64,000 nucleotides of DNA from the NCBI RefSeq assembly GCF_900100395.1, contig NZ_FNFB01000002.1, positions 371,074-435,073 on the forward strand. Direction: 5' to 3'. The notes below the pieces were generated by a model. It did not search any database and had not been told where the DNA came from. It was given only the letters and a program-made list of their open reading frames with translations. The DNA is from Nonomuraea maritima. Lineage in GTDB: Bacteria > Actinomycetota > Actinomycetes > Streptosporangiales > Streptosporangiaceae. The position numbers were made by a program, and so were the translations under genes. Shown piece after piece: positions 48,941-58,400 of this stretch. The first letter of the stretch is position 1. Every line of letters starts with the position of its first letter.

Positions 48941-50224
48941 TCAGCCGTTGAGGAGCTGGTTGCACTTGGCCACGGCGTCGTCGAGCGCCTTCTGCGACGG
49001 CACCTCGCCACTGATCGCCAGGGCGAACTGCTGGTCGATGATGTCGCTCATCGCCTGCGTCACCTGGACGGGCTGCAGGATCTTCGCCTTGGCCAGCGAG
49101 TTGAAGGCGATGACCTTCGCGTTCCCTGACGGCGTGCCGTCGCTCTTGCTGAAGAACGGGTCGTTCGCCGACGCCTTCGTGCTCGGGAAGATGTTGACGA
49201 GGTGGGCGAAGGCCGCCTGGTTCTCGGCGTTGGTGACCCAGCGGGCGAGCGCGATGGCGGCCGGCAGGTTCTTGGTGCTCTTCGGGATGGACAGGCCCTG
49301 GACGTACAGCGGCGGGGTGCCGAACGCCTCCGAGGGGATCACCTTCTCGGCGAGCGTCGGGTTGCCCTCCTGGGCGAGGCTGCTGATGTACGTGCCGCCA
49401 CCCGTCGTCCAGGCGACCGTCTGCGAGTTGAACAGCTCGGCGTTGCCCGCGTACTTGGTGGTCAGCACGTCGCGCGGCATGAGGCCTTCCTTGAAGGCGT
49501 CGCGGTACTCGTCGAGGACGGCCGCGGCCTCGGGGGTGTTGAAGGTGAAGCTCTTGCCGTCGGCGGCCATGGTCTGCACGCCGGCGTTGGTCAGGTCGAT
49601 GAGCGTCGGCTTGCGGCTCATCAGGAAGACCTTGCCGCCGGACTTCTCCTTCATCACCTTGGCCTGCTCGATGAGGCCGCCGAGATCGGTCGGCAGCTTC
49701 TCCGGGTCGAGGCCGTTCTTGGTGAGCAGGTCGGTGTTCCAGTAGTTGACGTCCGTGTTCAGGTACCACGGGTAGCCGTACACGCCGTCGAAGCCGGCGT
49801 AGCGGTAGCCGTCGATGCCGCCGGCCACGTAGTCGTCGGCGAGCTTCGAGTCGGCGGTGGTGACGTCGAGCAGCAGCCCGTTCTTGACCAGCGGGAGCGC
49901 GAAGTCGGGCGGGAGGTTCGTCACGTCGGGCAGGGTGCCGCCCGACGCCTGGGTGAGGACCTTCTCGGCGTACCCGTCGCCGGGCTGGTCCAGCCACTCG
50001 ACCTCGACGCCGGGGTACTTCTTCTCGAACGCGTCGATGACGCCCTGCACGTAGTCGGTGAACTTCGGCTTGAGCGCCCAGGTCTGCAGGCTGACCTTGC
50101 CCTTCACCTCGCCGGACGCGTCCTGGGTCGGCGCGCTCGACGTGTCGGCGCCGCCCAGACCGCATCCCGCGAGTACGACCGCTGCCGCTGCCGCTGTCGC
50201 CAGCCTTGCCCAGTTCCTTCGCAT
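48941..50224 (-). CDS. Sugar ABC solute-binding lipoprotein
   Basis: From the ATG at 50224 (AGGAGAGG upstream) the protein has 427 residues. The lipobox is VVLAGCGLGG. The mature part is a cluster B (MalE-like, SBP_bac_1) binding protein: VSLQTWALKPKFTDYVQGVIDAFEKKYPGVEVEW near the start, LPDVTNLPPDFALPL and the mid-region GYPWYLNTDVNYWN. It differs clearly from the NgcE-like protein. An operator-like palindrome about 90 bases upstream and the divergent LacI gene indicate sugar-inducible expression. Mannose-containing oligosaccharides are the inferred ligands from the neighbouring GH85 and GH38 genes. Confidence 0.88.
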   Translation of the reverse strand: MRRNWARLATAAAAAVVLAGCGLGGADTSSAPTQDASGEVKGKVSLQTWALKPKFTDYVQGVIDAFEKKYPGVEVEWLDQPGDGYAEKVLTQASGGTLPDVTNLPPDFALPLVKNGLLLDVTTADSKLADDYVAGGIDGYRYAGFDGVYGYPWYLNTDVNYWNTDLLTKNGLDPEKLPTDLGGLIEQAKVMKEKSGGKVFLMSRKPTLIDLTNAGVQTMAADGKSFTFNTPEAAAVLDEYRDAFKEGLMPRDVLTTKYAGNAELFNSQTVAWTTGGGTYISSLAQEGNPTLAEKVIPSEAFGTPPLYVQGLSIPKSTKNLPAAIALARWVTNAENQAAFAHLVNIFPSTKASANDPFFSKSDGTPSGNAKVIAFNSLAKAKILQPVQVTQAMSDIIDQQFALAISGEVPSQKALDDAVAKCNQLLNG

Positions 50225-50315
50225 GACCTCTCCTGCCATGACGGATCCGCCGGTTGCCGGTGGCCGAGCCCCGTGTGTACGGGCCCTGTGACGCCGTGCA
50301 CTCTTTTCAGTGATT

Positions 50316-50331
50316 ACTAAACCGGTCTAGT
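50316..50331. promoter_or_regulatory. LacI-type operator before the importer operon
   Basis: ACTAAACCGGTCTAGT is a 16-base palindrome with one mismatched pair, centred on CCGG as in many LacI-family operators. It shares 12 of 14 central bases with the site at 51558-51571. The rest of the 305-base gap between the importer and lacI genes shows no other gene. Confidence 0.75.
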
Positions 50332-50529
50332 GACTCGGGACTATCCCCCTCACTAGACTTTGATGTCAAGGGTTGAGACGAACCTGCGATCCAGGCACCC
50401 TCGATGCGGCGGGTCACCGAACACCGGAGCCACACCCTTGGCACCTCCGGTGAAGGCGCGGCCGATCGCGCGCCGCGGTCGGCTCACCTGCGCTTCCGCA
50501 GCGGCTACGTAAGGCTAGAAAGGTGAGGC

Positions 50530-51561
50530 GTGACGCGACCCACGATCGAGGACATCGCCCGACGCGTCGGGGTCTCGAAGGGCGCGGTGTCGTTCGCGCT
50601 CAACGGCAGGCCCGGCGTGAGCGAGGCCACCCGCGCCCGCATCCTGCAGGTCGCCGAGGAGATGAACTGGCGGCCGCACACCGCCGCCCGCGCCCTCGGT
50701 GGCGCCCGCGCCGGAGCGGTCGGCCTGGTGATCGCGCGGCCGGCCCGCGCGCTCGGGGTGGAGCCGTTCTTCGCGCAGCTGCTGTCGGGCCTGCAGGCCG
50801 CCCTGTCGGGCCGGTCGGTGGCGCTCGAACTGCTCGTCGTCGAGGACACCGCCGCCGAGATCGAGGTCTACCGGCGGTGGGCGTCCGAGCACCGGGTCGA
50901 CGGGTTCATCCTGGTCGACCCGCAGGTCAGAGACCCCAGGATGGAGGTCGTCGCAGGCCTCGGCGTCCCGTCGGTGGTGCTCGGCGGGCCCGGTTCCTAC
51001 GGCGAGCTGTCCAGCGTCTGGGCCGACGACCGCGAGGCGATGCTGGCCATCGCCGACTACCTCGCCGCGCTCGGCCACCAGCGCATCGCGCACGTCGCAG
51101 GGCTGCCCGCGTTCCAGCACACCCGGCGCCGGATACGCGCCCTGCGCGACGCGGCCCGCCGGCTCGGCCTGACCGGCATCACGTCCCTGCCCACCGACTT
51201 CAGCGACGCGGAGGGCGCCGCCGTCACCCGCACGCTGCTGTCGCGCCCCGAGCGGCCCACCGCGATCGTGTACGACAACGACCTCATGGCCGTCGCGGGC
51301 CTCGGGGTGGCCGCCGAGATGGGGGTGGCCGTCCCTGGCGAGGTGTCCATCGTGGCCTTCGACGACTCGGTGCTCACCCGCATCGTGCACCCCTCACTCA
51401 CCGCGATGTCGCGCGACACCTTCGCGCTGGGCTGCGAGGTCGCCGAGGCCGTGCTCGCCGTGATCGCCGAGCCCGGCCTGCGGCTGAACCGCAAGACGCC
51501 GACCCCGCGGCTCACCGTCCGCGAGAGCACCTCGCCGCCGACCCTTGGCAGACCCAGCTAA
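50530..51561 (+). CDS. LacI-family regulator
   Basis: A regulator of 343 residues from a GTG start with AAAGGTGAGG upstream. The N-terminal helix-turn-helix is TIEDIARRVGVSKGAVSFALNGRPGVSEATRARI, followed by the hinge helix HTAARALGGARAGAVGLVI. The periplasmic-binding-protein-like domain runs to about residue 330 (YDNDLMAVAGLGVAAEMGVAVPGEVSIVAFDDS). It is divergent from the importer and directly upstream of the glycosidase genes. Matching palindromes in front of both units make it the likely repressor of the whole N-glycan locus, released by an imported sugar. Confidence 0.92.
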   Translation: MTRPTIEDIARRVGVSKGAVSFALNGRPGVSEATRARILQVAEEMNWRPHTAARALGGARAGAVGLVIARPARALGVEPFFAQLLSGLQAALSGRSVALELLVVEDTAAEIEVYRRWASEHRVDGFILVDPQVRDPRMEVVAGLGVPSVVLGGPGSYGELSSVWADDREAMLAIADYLAALGHQRIAHVAGLPAFQHTRRRIRALRDAARRLGLTGITSLPTDFSDAEGAAVTRTLLSRPERPTAIVYDNDLMAVAGLGVAAEMGVAVPGEVSIVAFDDSVLTRIVHPSLTAMSRDTFALGCEVAEAVLAVIAEPGLRLNRKTPTPRLTVRESTSPPTLGRPS

Positions 51562-51571
51562 AGCGGTTTAG
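51558..51571. promoter_or_regulatory. LacI-type operator before the glycosidase operon
   Basis: CTAAAGCGGTTTAG overlaps the lacI stop codon and lies 60 bases before the first glycosidase gene. It is a palindrome around CG apart from one inner pair, and nearly identical to the core of the 50316-50331 site (CTAAACCGGTCTAG). Confidence 0.7.
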
Positions 51572-51631
51572 GCTTCGGTGGCCCGAGCGCGCGGGGGACG
51601 TCCCCCGCGCCCTTTCGCCGCCGGAGGACGC

Positions 51632-52870
51632 GTGACACCGCCATCATCCAGCCGAGACCGGCTCCGCTTCGGAGCGAACTACGTGCCGTCGGCCGGGTGG
51701 TTCTACAGCTGGCTCGACCACTCCGCCGACGCGGTCCGCCGCGACTTCGCCGACCTCGCCGGCATCGGGCTCGACCACGTCCGCGTGTTCCCGATCTGGC
51801 CGTGGATCCAGCCCAACCGGACGCTGATCCGCCAGAAGGGCATCGACGACCTGCTCGGCCTCATCGACGTCGCCGCCGAGTTCGACCTCGCCGTCTCGGT
51901 CGACCTGCTGCAGGGCCACCTGTCGAGCTTCGACTTCCTGCCCTCCTGGGTGCTCACCTGGCACCGGCGCAGCGTCTTCGAGGACGCGGCCGTACGCGAC
52001 GGCATCGCCGCGTACGTCGACCGGCTGACCCGCGAGGTGGCGACCCGCGAGAACGTGTTCGCGGTGACCCTCGGCAACGAGGTGAACAACCTGTGGCCGG
52101 CCAACCCCACCACCCCCGAGGCGTCCACGCGGTGGGCCGCCGAACTGGTCGAGGTCGCCCGTTCCGCCGCGCCGCACCTGCTCACCCTGCACTCCCTGTA
52201 CGACGCCACCTGGTACGACCCCGCCCACCCGTTCGTGCCGGCCGACGCCACCGATCTCGGCTCGCTGACCACCGTCCACTCCTGGGTGTTCAACGGCGTC
52301 TCCGCGCTGGACGGGCCGCTCGGCCCGGCCACCGTCACGCACGCCGACTACCTGGTGGAGCTGGCCGCGGCCGCCTCGCCCGACCCGGCCAGGCCGGTCT
52401 GGCTGCAGGAGGTCGGCGCGCCCCGGCCGGACATCGGCGCGGAGGACGCGCCCGCGTTCGTCCGCGGGATGCTGGAGGCGGTGACGGCCAACCCGGCCCT
52501 GTGGGGCGTGACCTGGTGGTGCTCGCACGACCTCGACCGCGCTCTGGCCGACTTCCCCGAACGCGAGTACGACCTCGGCCTGTTCACCGTCGACCACGAG
52601 ATCAAGCCGGAGACGCAGGAGCTCGCGAAGATCATCGTCGAGCTGCGCGCCGACCGGCGGGCGGCGCCGGAGCGTCCGGCGCTGGTCTGCGACGTCGACC
52701 CGCGGACCCAGCCGGAACGGCGGGCCGAGGTGGCCCCCGGCAGCGCGTTCCACCGCGCGTGGGTGCGGCTGCGCGAGTCGGGACCGGTCGCCATCGTCAG
52801 CGCCGACCGCGCCGCCGATTCCGCGTATCTCGCCGCCCGCGGCATCACCACCGTCCTCCACCCCGCCTGA
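51632..52870 (+). CDS. GH5-like (beta-)glycoside hydrolase, intracellular
   Basis: From a GTG with CCGGAGG upstream the protein has 412 residues and no signal peptide. It is a clan GH-A barrel: RFGANYVPSAGWFYSW at the start, acid/base E150 in TLGNEVNN, and nucleophile E260 in WLQEVGAP, with WWCSHDLD after it. These fit GH5-like mannosidase or mannanase enzymes. In the context of high-mannose glycan breakdown it is a candidate for the Man-beta-1,4-GlcNAc bond of the core, which GH5_18-type beta-mannosidases cleave; the subfamily is inference. It is the first gene of the glycosidase run. Confidence 0.75.
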   Translation: MTPPSSSRDRLRFGANYVPSAGWFYSWLDHSADAVRRDFADLAGIGLDHVRVFPIWPWIQPNRTLIRQKGIDDLLGLIDVAAEFDLAVSVDLLQGHLSSFDFLPSWVLTWHRRSVFEDAAVRDGIAAYVDRLTREVATRENVFAVTLGNEVNNLWPANPTTPEASTRWAAELVEVARSAAPHLLTLHSLYDATWYDPAHPFVPADATDLGSLTTVHSWVFNGVSALDGPLGPATVTHADYLVELAAAASPDPARPVWLQEVGAPRPDIGAEDAPAFVRGMLEAVTANPALWGVTWWCSHDLDRALADFPEREYDLGLFTVDHEIKPETQELAKIIVELRADRRAAPERPALVCDVDPRTQPERRAEVAPGSAFHRAWVRLRESGPVAIVSADRAADSAYLAARGITTVLHPA

Positions 52871-52915
52871 CCGGCGCCGCCGCGCCGGTCCCACCCCCCA
52901 ACGTCAAGGAGCCAC

Positions 52916-55339
52916 ATGCGAAGGAACGTGCTCTTAGCGCTGGCCACAGCGCTCACCGCCACGGCGCTCACCGCCCCGCCCGCCCACGCCCTGCCGGGCA
53001 AGAGCGCCGAGGCCGCCGCGACCGGGAGCCAGCCGTACGCGTCGTACTGGTATCCCGACACCATCCTGAACTGGAATCCGGCCACCGACCCCGACGCGCG
53101 GTTCAACCGGTCCACGACGCCGCTGCAGCCGCGCGTCTCCGACCCGGCGCTCAAGGCCAACGCCGGCGCCCGCGCCGGTGAGGGCCGCGTCGCCTCGCTC
53201 GTCTCGTTCGCCCCGACGTCCGGCAACCCCTCGCAGGGCGCCCTCGACCCCAACTACTACGCCTTCGGCTACTGGCAGTACGTCGACAAGCTGGTGTTCT
53301 GGGGTGGTTCGGCGGGCGAGGGGCTGATCCTCGCGCCCAACGCCACGGTCATCGACGCCGCGCACCGCAACGGCGTCAAGGTGTACGGCACCGTCTTCTT
53401 CCCGCCCGGCGTCTACGGGGGCGAGCTCAAGTGGGTGAACGACTTCGTGCAGAAGTCGGGCGAGAGCTTCCCCGTCGCCGACAAGCTCGTCGAGGTGGCG
53501 AAGTACTACGGGTTCGACGGCTGGTTCATCAACCAGGAGACCGAGGGCGGTGACGCGGCGCTGGCCACGTCCATGCGCGACCTCGTCAAGTACGCCCGCG
53601 CCAAGGGCCCCGACGTCGACTTCATGTGGTACGACGCGATGACGGAGAACGGCCAGGTCTCCTGGCAGAACGCTCTCACCCCGGCCAACGACGCCTTCCT
53701 GAGCGACCCCGACCCGGTGTCGAACTCGATGTTCCTCAACTTCTGGTGGTCGGCCGCCGGTCTCGACGCCTCCCGCTCGGCCGCGAAGGCGCTCGGCCGC
53801 AGCGAGTACGACCTGTACTCGGGCATCGACACCGAGTCGAACGGCTACAACACCAACGTCTCCTGGGACGCGCTGTTCCCGCCGGGACAGCCGCACGTCA
53901 CCTCCCTCGGCCTGTACCGGCCCGAGTGGACCTGGAAGTCGTCCACCGGCCGCGACGACTTCTACGCCAAGGACGCGCGCTACTGGATCGGCGCGAACGG
54001 CGACCCCTCCGACACGACGACCACGTCGAGCTGGAAGGGCCTGTCCAGCTACATCGCCGAGTCGACGCCGGTGACCACGAAGCCGTTCGTGACCGGCTTC
54101 AACACCGGGCACGGCGACTTCTACAACGTGGCCGGCACGCGCGTGCGCACCGGCGGCTGGAACAACCTGTCGCTGCAGGACGTCCTGCCCACCTACCGGT
54201 GGCTGGTGTCGTCGAGCGGCAGCAAGCTGACCCCGTCGCTCGACTTCGACGACGCCTACGAGGGCGGCTCGTCGCTGCGCCTCACCGGCACGCTCGACGC
54301 GCCCAACACCGTCCGGCTGTACGAGAGCCGGCTGCCCGTGGCCGCGGACACGAAGCTGTCCGTCGTGGTGAAGACCCCTAAGGCCGGGGCGACGCACCTC
54401 AAGGCGGCCGTCGCGTTCACCGACGCGCCCACGAAGTGGACGACGCTCGACCTCGGCAAGACCCGCGGCACCGGCTGGGAGCGCAAGACGCTCGACCTGT
54501 CCCGCTTCCAGGGCAGGACGATCGCCCAGATCGGCCTGCGGGCCGCCGCCCCGGCCACCGTCGAGTCGTACGACGCCAGGATCGGCCAGCTCGCGGTCTA
54601 CGACGGCGTCGTGGAGCGCCCGGCCCCGCCGGTCAAGCCGGTCGTCGAGGGCACGACCGACGTCACCCCCACCAGGAAGACGCTGCGCCTGTCGTGGACG
54701 GCGGCCAAGCATGGAGCGGTGCACCACTACGACGTGTACCGCCGCAACCCCGACGGCACCCGCACCTACCTCGGCGCCACCCCGAACACCGTGTACTACG
54801 TGCCGCGCCTGGAGCGCGTCAGCACCGAGATGTCCACCACGATCGAGGTCGAGGCCGTCTCCACCGAGTACGGCCGCTCCCCCGCCGCCCGCACGTCCGT
54901 GGCCTGGTCGAACGAGGTACCCTCGGAAATCAACCTGGCGTTCGAACAGCCGGCCACCGCCTCGAGCCAGTGCGCCGCGAGCGAGGGCCCCGACAAGGCC
55001 GTCAACGGCAGCACCGCCGACAAGTGGTGCGCCCTGACCGCCGACAAGTGGATGGAAGTCGACCTCGGGTCGGTGAAGACCATCAACCGGTTCGTCGTCA
55101 AGCACGCCGAGTCGGGCGGTGAGCCCGCGACGTACAACACCCGCGACTTCACCATCCAGGTGCGTGACTCGGCGTCGGACGAGTGGACCACGGCCGTCAC
55201 GGTCACCGGCAACACGGCCGGGACGACCACCCACCCGGTGACGCTCACCGGGCGCCACGTCCGCCTGACCGTCACCACCCCGTCGCAGACGAGCGATCCG
55301 GCCGCCCGGATCAACGAATTCGAGGTCTGGGGCGCCTGA
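52916..55339 (+). CDS. Secreted GH85 endo-beta-N-acetylglucosaminidase
   Basis: A protein of 807 residues with a signal peptide (LLALATALTATALTAPPAHA). Residues about 38-360 form the GH85 catalytic domain: SYWYPDTILNWNPATDPDARFNRS, KVYGTVFFPP, and the catalytic N206-x-E208 pair in GWFINQETEG. Then come a beta-sandwich carbohydrate-binding-like region (about 385-570), a fibronectin-III-like part (about 580-670), and a C-terminal F5/8-type C/CBM32 domain (LAFEQPATASSQCAASEGPDKAVNGS to INEFEVWG). GH85 enzymes cut the chitobiose core of N-linked glycans, releasing the oligosaccharide. Secreted action fits the adjacent importer. Confidence 0.9.
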   Translation: MRRNVLLALATALTATALTAPPAHALPGKSAEAAATGSQPYASYWYPDTILNWNPATDPDARFNRSTTPLQPRVSDPALKANAGARAGEGRVASLVSFAPTSGNPSQGALDPNYYAFGYWQYVDKLVFWGGSAGEGLILAPNATVIDAAHRNGVKVYGTVFFPPGVYGGELKWVNDFVQKSGESFPVADKLVEVAKYYGFDGWFINQETEGGDAALATSMRDLVKYARAKGPDVDFMWYDAMTENGQVSWQNALTPANDAFLSDPDPVSNSMFLNFWWSAAGLDASRSAAKALGRSEYDLYSGIDTESNGYNTNVSWDALFPPGQPHVTSLGLYRPEWTWKSSTGRDDFYAKDARYWIGANGDPSDTTTTSSWKGLSSYIAESTPVTTKPFVTGFNTGHGDFYNVAGTRVRTGGWNNLSLQDVLPTYRWLVSSSGSKLTPSLDFDDAYEGGSSLRLTGTLDAPNTVRLYESRLPVAADTKLSVVVKTPKAGATHLKAAVAFTDAPTKWTTLDLGKTRGTGWERKTLDLSRFQGRTIAQIGLRAAAPATVESYDARIGQLAVYDGVVERPAPPVKPVVEGTTDVTPTRKTLRLSWTAAKHGAVHHYDVYRRNPDGTRTYLGATPNTVYYVPRLERVSTEMSTTIEVEAVSTEYGRSPAARTSVAWSNEVPSEINLAFEQPATASSQCAASEGPDKAVNGSTADKWCALTADKWMEVDLGSVKTINRFVVKHAESGGEPATYNTRDFTIQVRDSASDEWTTAVTVTGNTAGTTTHPVTLTGRHVRLTVTTPSQTSDPAARINEFEVWGA

Positions 55340-55411
55340 CGCGCCGCCCGGGCGGGCCGCCGTCCCCGTTCTTCATGGGACGGCGGCCCGCAGACAGAAA
55401 GGAACCGACCC

Positions 55412-58400
55412 GTGCCGGTCACCATCACCACCGTTGAGCCCACCGACCTGTTCGTCGGCACCGAGGAGGCGCCCCGACAGGTGCTGCGGGTGACCCTCGA
55501 CGGCCCGCCCACACGGGTCACCGTGTCCGGGCCCGGCGTGTCCGGTGAGGCTACCGGCACGGGAGTGGTCGAAGTGCCGCTCGACATCGCCGATCCGAGG
55601 CCCGGCGCGGAACTGCCGGTGACCGTCACGGCCGGGGAGGCGAGCGCCGAGGCCGTGGTCACGGTGGCCGAGCCCGGCTGGACGATGTTCCTCGTCTCGC
55701 ACTTCCACTACGACCCCGTCTGGTGGAACACCCAGGCGGCCTACACCTCGCCGTGGGAGCTGCTGTCCGGCGACGCCACCACGCGTCCCCTGTGGGAGCG
55801 CAACGGGTTCGCGCTCGTGGACGCCCACCTCGACCTGGCGCTGCGCGACCCGGTCTACAAGTTCGTGCTCGCCGAGATCGACTACCTGAAGCCGTACTTC
55901 GACCTGCATCCCGAACGCCGCGCGCAGCTGCGGCTGCTCATGGAGCGCGGCCAGGTCGAGCTGGTCGGCGGCACGTACAACGAGCCCAACACCAACCTCA
56001 CCGGCGCCGAGACCACGATCCGCAACATCGTGTACGGCGTCGGCTACCAGCGTGACATCCTCGGCGGCGACCCCCGTACGGCCTGGCAGCTCGACGTGTT
56101 CGGGCACGACCCGCAGTTCCCCGGCTACCTCGACGCGGCGGGCCTGACCGGCTCGGCGTGGGCGCGCGGGCCGTTCCACCAGTGGGGGCCGATCCAGAAG
56201 AACTTCAGGGAGGCCAAGTCGGACGCCCGGGTCATGCAGTTCCCGAGCGAGTTCGAGTGGATCTCGCCGTCGGGCCGCGGCGTCCTCACCCACTTCATGC
56301 CGCACCACTACTCCGCGGGCTGGTGGATGGACTCCTCCCCCGACCTCGAGAGCGCCGAGCAAGCCGTCTACGAGCTGTACGCGAGGCTCAAGCCGGTGGG
56401 CGCGACGAAGAACCTGCTGCTGCCGGTCGGCACCGACTACACCCCGCCGAACAAGTGGGTCACCGAGATCCACCGCTCGTGGGCCGCCAAGTACGTCTGG
56501 CCCCGGTTCGTCTGCGGCACCCCACGCGACTTCCTGGACGCCGTCCGGGCCGAGCTCGCGGCGACGGGCCGCCGGCCGAGCCCCCAGACGCGCGACATGA
56601 ACCCGATCTATACCGGCAAGGACGTGTCGTACATCGACACGAAGCAGGCGCAGCGGGCGGGCGAGGTCGCCGCCGTGGACGCCGAGAAGCTCGCCACGCT
56701 GGCCGCGCTGCACGGCCTCGGCGGCTATCCGGGCGCGGCGCTGGACAAGGTGTGGCGGCAGCTCGCCTACGGCGCGCACCACGACGCGATCACCGGCTCC
56801 GAGTCCGACCAGGTGTACATCGACCTGCTGTCCGGCTGGCGGGAGGCCCACGACCTCGCCGCCGCCGTGCGCGACACCGCCCTCGACGCCCTCGCCGCCC
56901 AGGTCGACACCACCGGCGACGGCGTCGCGGTGCTGGTCGCCAACACGCTCTCGTTCGACCGTTCCTGGCTGGTCGCCGTACGGCTGCCTGAAGGCACGGA
57001 CGGCGGGCGGGTGGTCGACGACACGGGCGCCGAGGTCGCGTCCGTCGTCGACCGGGGCACGCTGCGCTTCCACGCGCAGGACGTGCCCGCCATGGGCTGG
57101 CGCACCTGGCGGCTGCTGCCAGGGACGTCCACGGCCGAGCCGGCCTGGACGCCCGCGGGCGGCGTCGTCATCGAGAACGGGCGCTACGTCGTCACCGCCG
57201 ACCCGGCGAAGGGCGGCGGCCTGCGCAGCGTCCTCGACAAGGTCACCGGACGCGAGCTGATCCGCGACGGCCACGTCGGCAACGAGCTGCGGGTGTACGA
57301 GGAGTACCCGGCCCACCCCGACTTCGGCGAGGGCCCGTGGCACCTCGTCCCGCGCGGCCCCGTGGTGGGTTCGGCGGACGCCCCGGCCGAGGTGCTGGCC
57401 GAGACGAGCCCGCTCGGCTCCCGCCTGGTCATCGCCGGCACCGTCGACGGCCTGCGCTACCGCCAGACCGTCACCCTCTGGCACGGCGTCGACCGGGTCG
57501 CATTCGGCACCAAGGTCGTCGACTACGCGGGCGCCGACCGGCTGCTGCGCGTCCGCTTCCCCGTCGACCTGCCGGGCGCGCTGCCGGTCAGCGAGGTCGC
57601 CGGCGCCGTCGTCGGACGCGGCTTCGCGCTGCCCGACGTCGACGCCGCCGAGTCACCGTGGACCCTGGACAACCCCGCCAACACCTGGTTCGGGCTCGGC
57701 TCGACCGCCCGCGTCTCGCTCACCGGCCCCGGCGGCGAGCCGCTCGGCGACCGGGCGCTCGGCGTCGCCGAGGTCGTCGTGCCGACGCTGGACGACGCCG
57801 CCGGCGCCCGCGACCTCGTCGTCGCCCTGGCCCGCGCCGGCGTCACCGCGACCACCGCGAGCGCCGACTGGTCCCGCTACGGCTGGCTGGACGTCGACTC
57901 CAACCTGCCCGACTTCCGCGTCCTGATCGGCGGCCCCGACACCAACGCGGCGACGCGCGACCTGTTCGAGGCGGCGGGCGACGAGTACGCCGCGACGCTG
58001 GCCGAGCACGGCCGGGTGTGGGTGCCCGCGGGCAAGCCGCTGACCGAGGTGTGGCAGCCCAACGCCGACCTGCGCGACCTGCGCGCCCTGCCGGCGCTCG
58101 TGGTGACCGACCCCGCCGCTCTGGCCGCCGACCTCGCCGACGCGCGGGTGTCCGCGGTCTGCCCGCAGCCCCTTCCAGCCTCGGAGCTCCTGACCGACCA
58201 CACGGTGGCGCTGCTCACGTACGGACTGCCGGGCTTCGCGGTCGACCCGACGGGGGCGATGCACCTCTCGCTCATGCGGTCGTGCACCGGCTGGCCGTCC
58301 GGGGTGTGGATCGACCCGCCGAAGCGCACCGCGCCCGACGGCTCGTCCTTCCAGCTGCAGCACTGGACGCACGACTTCGCGTACGCGCTCGTCTCCGGCG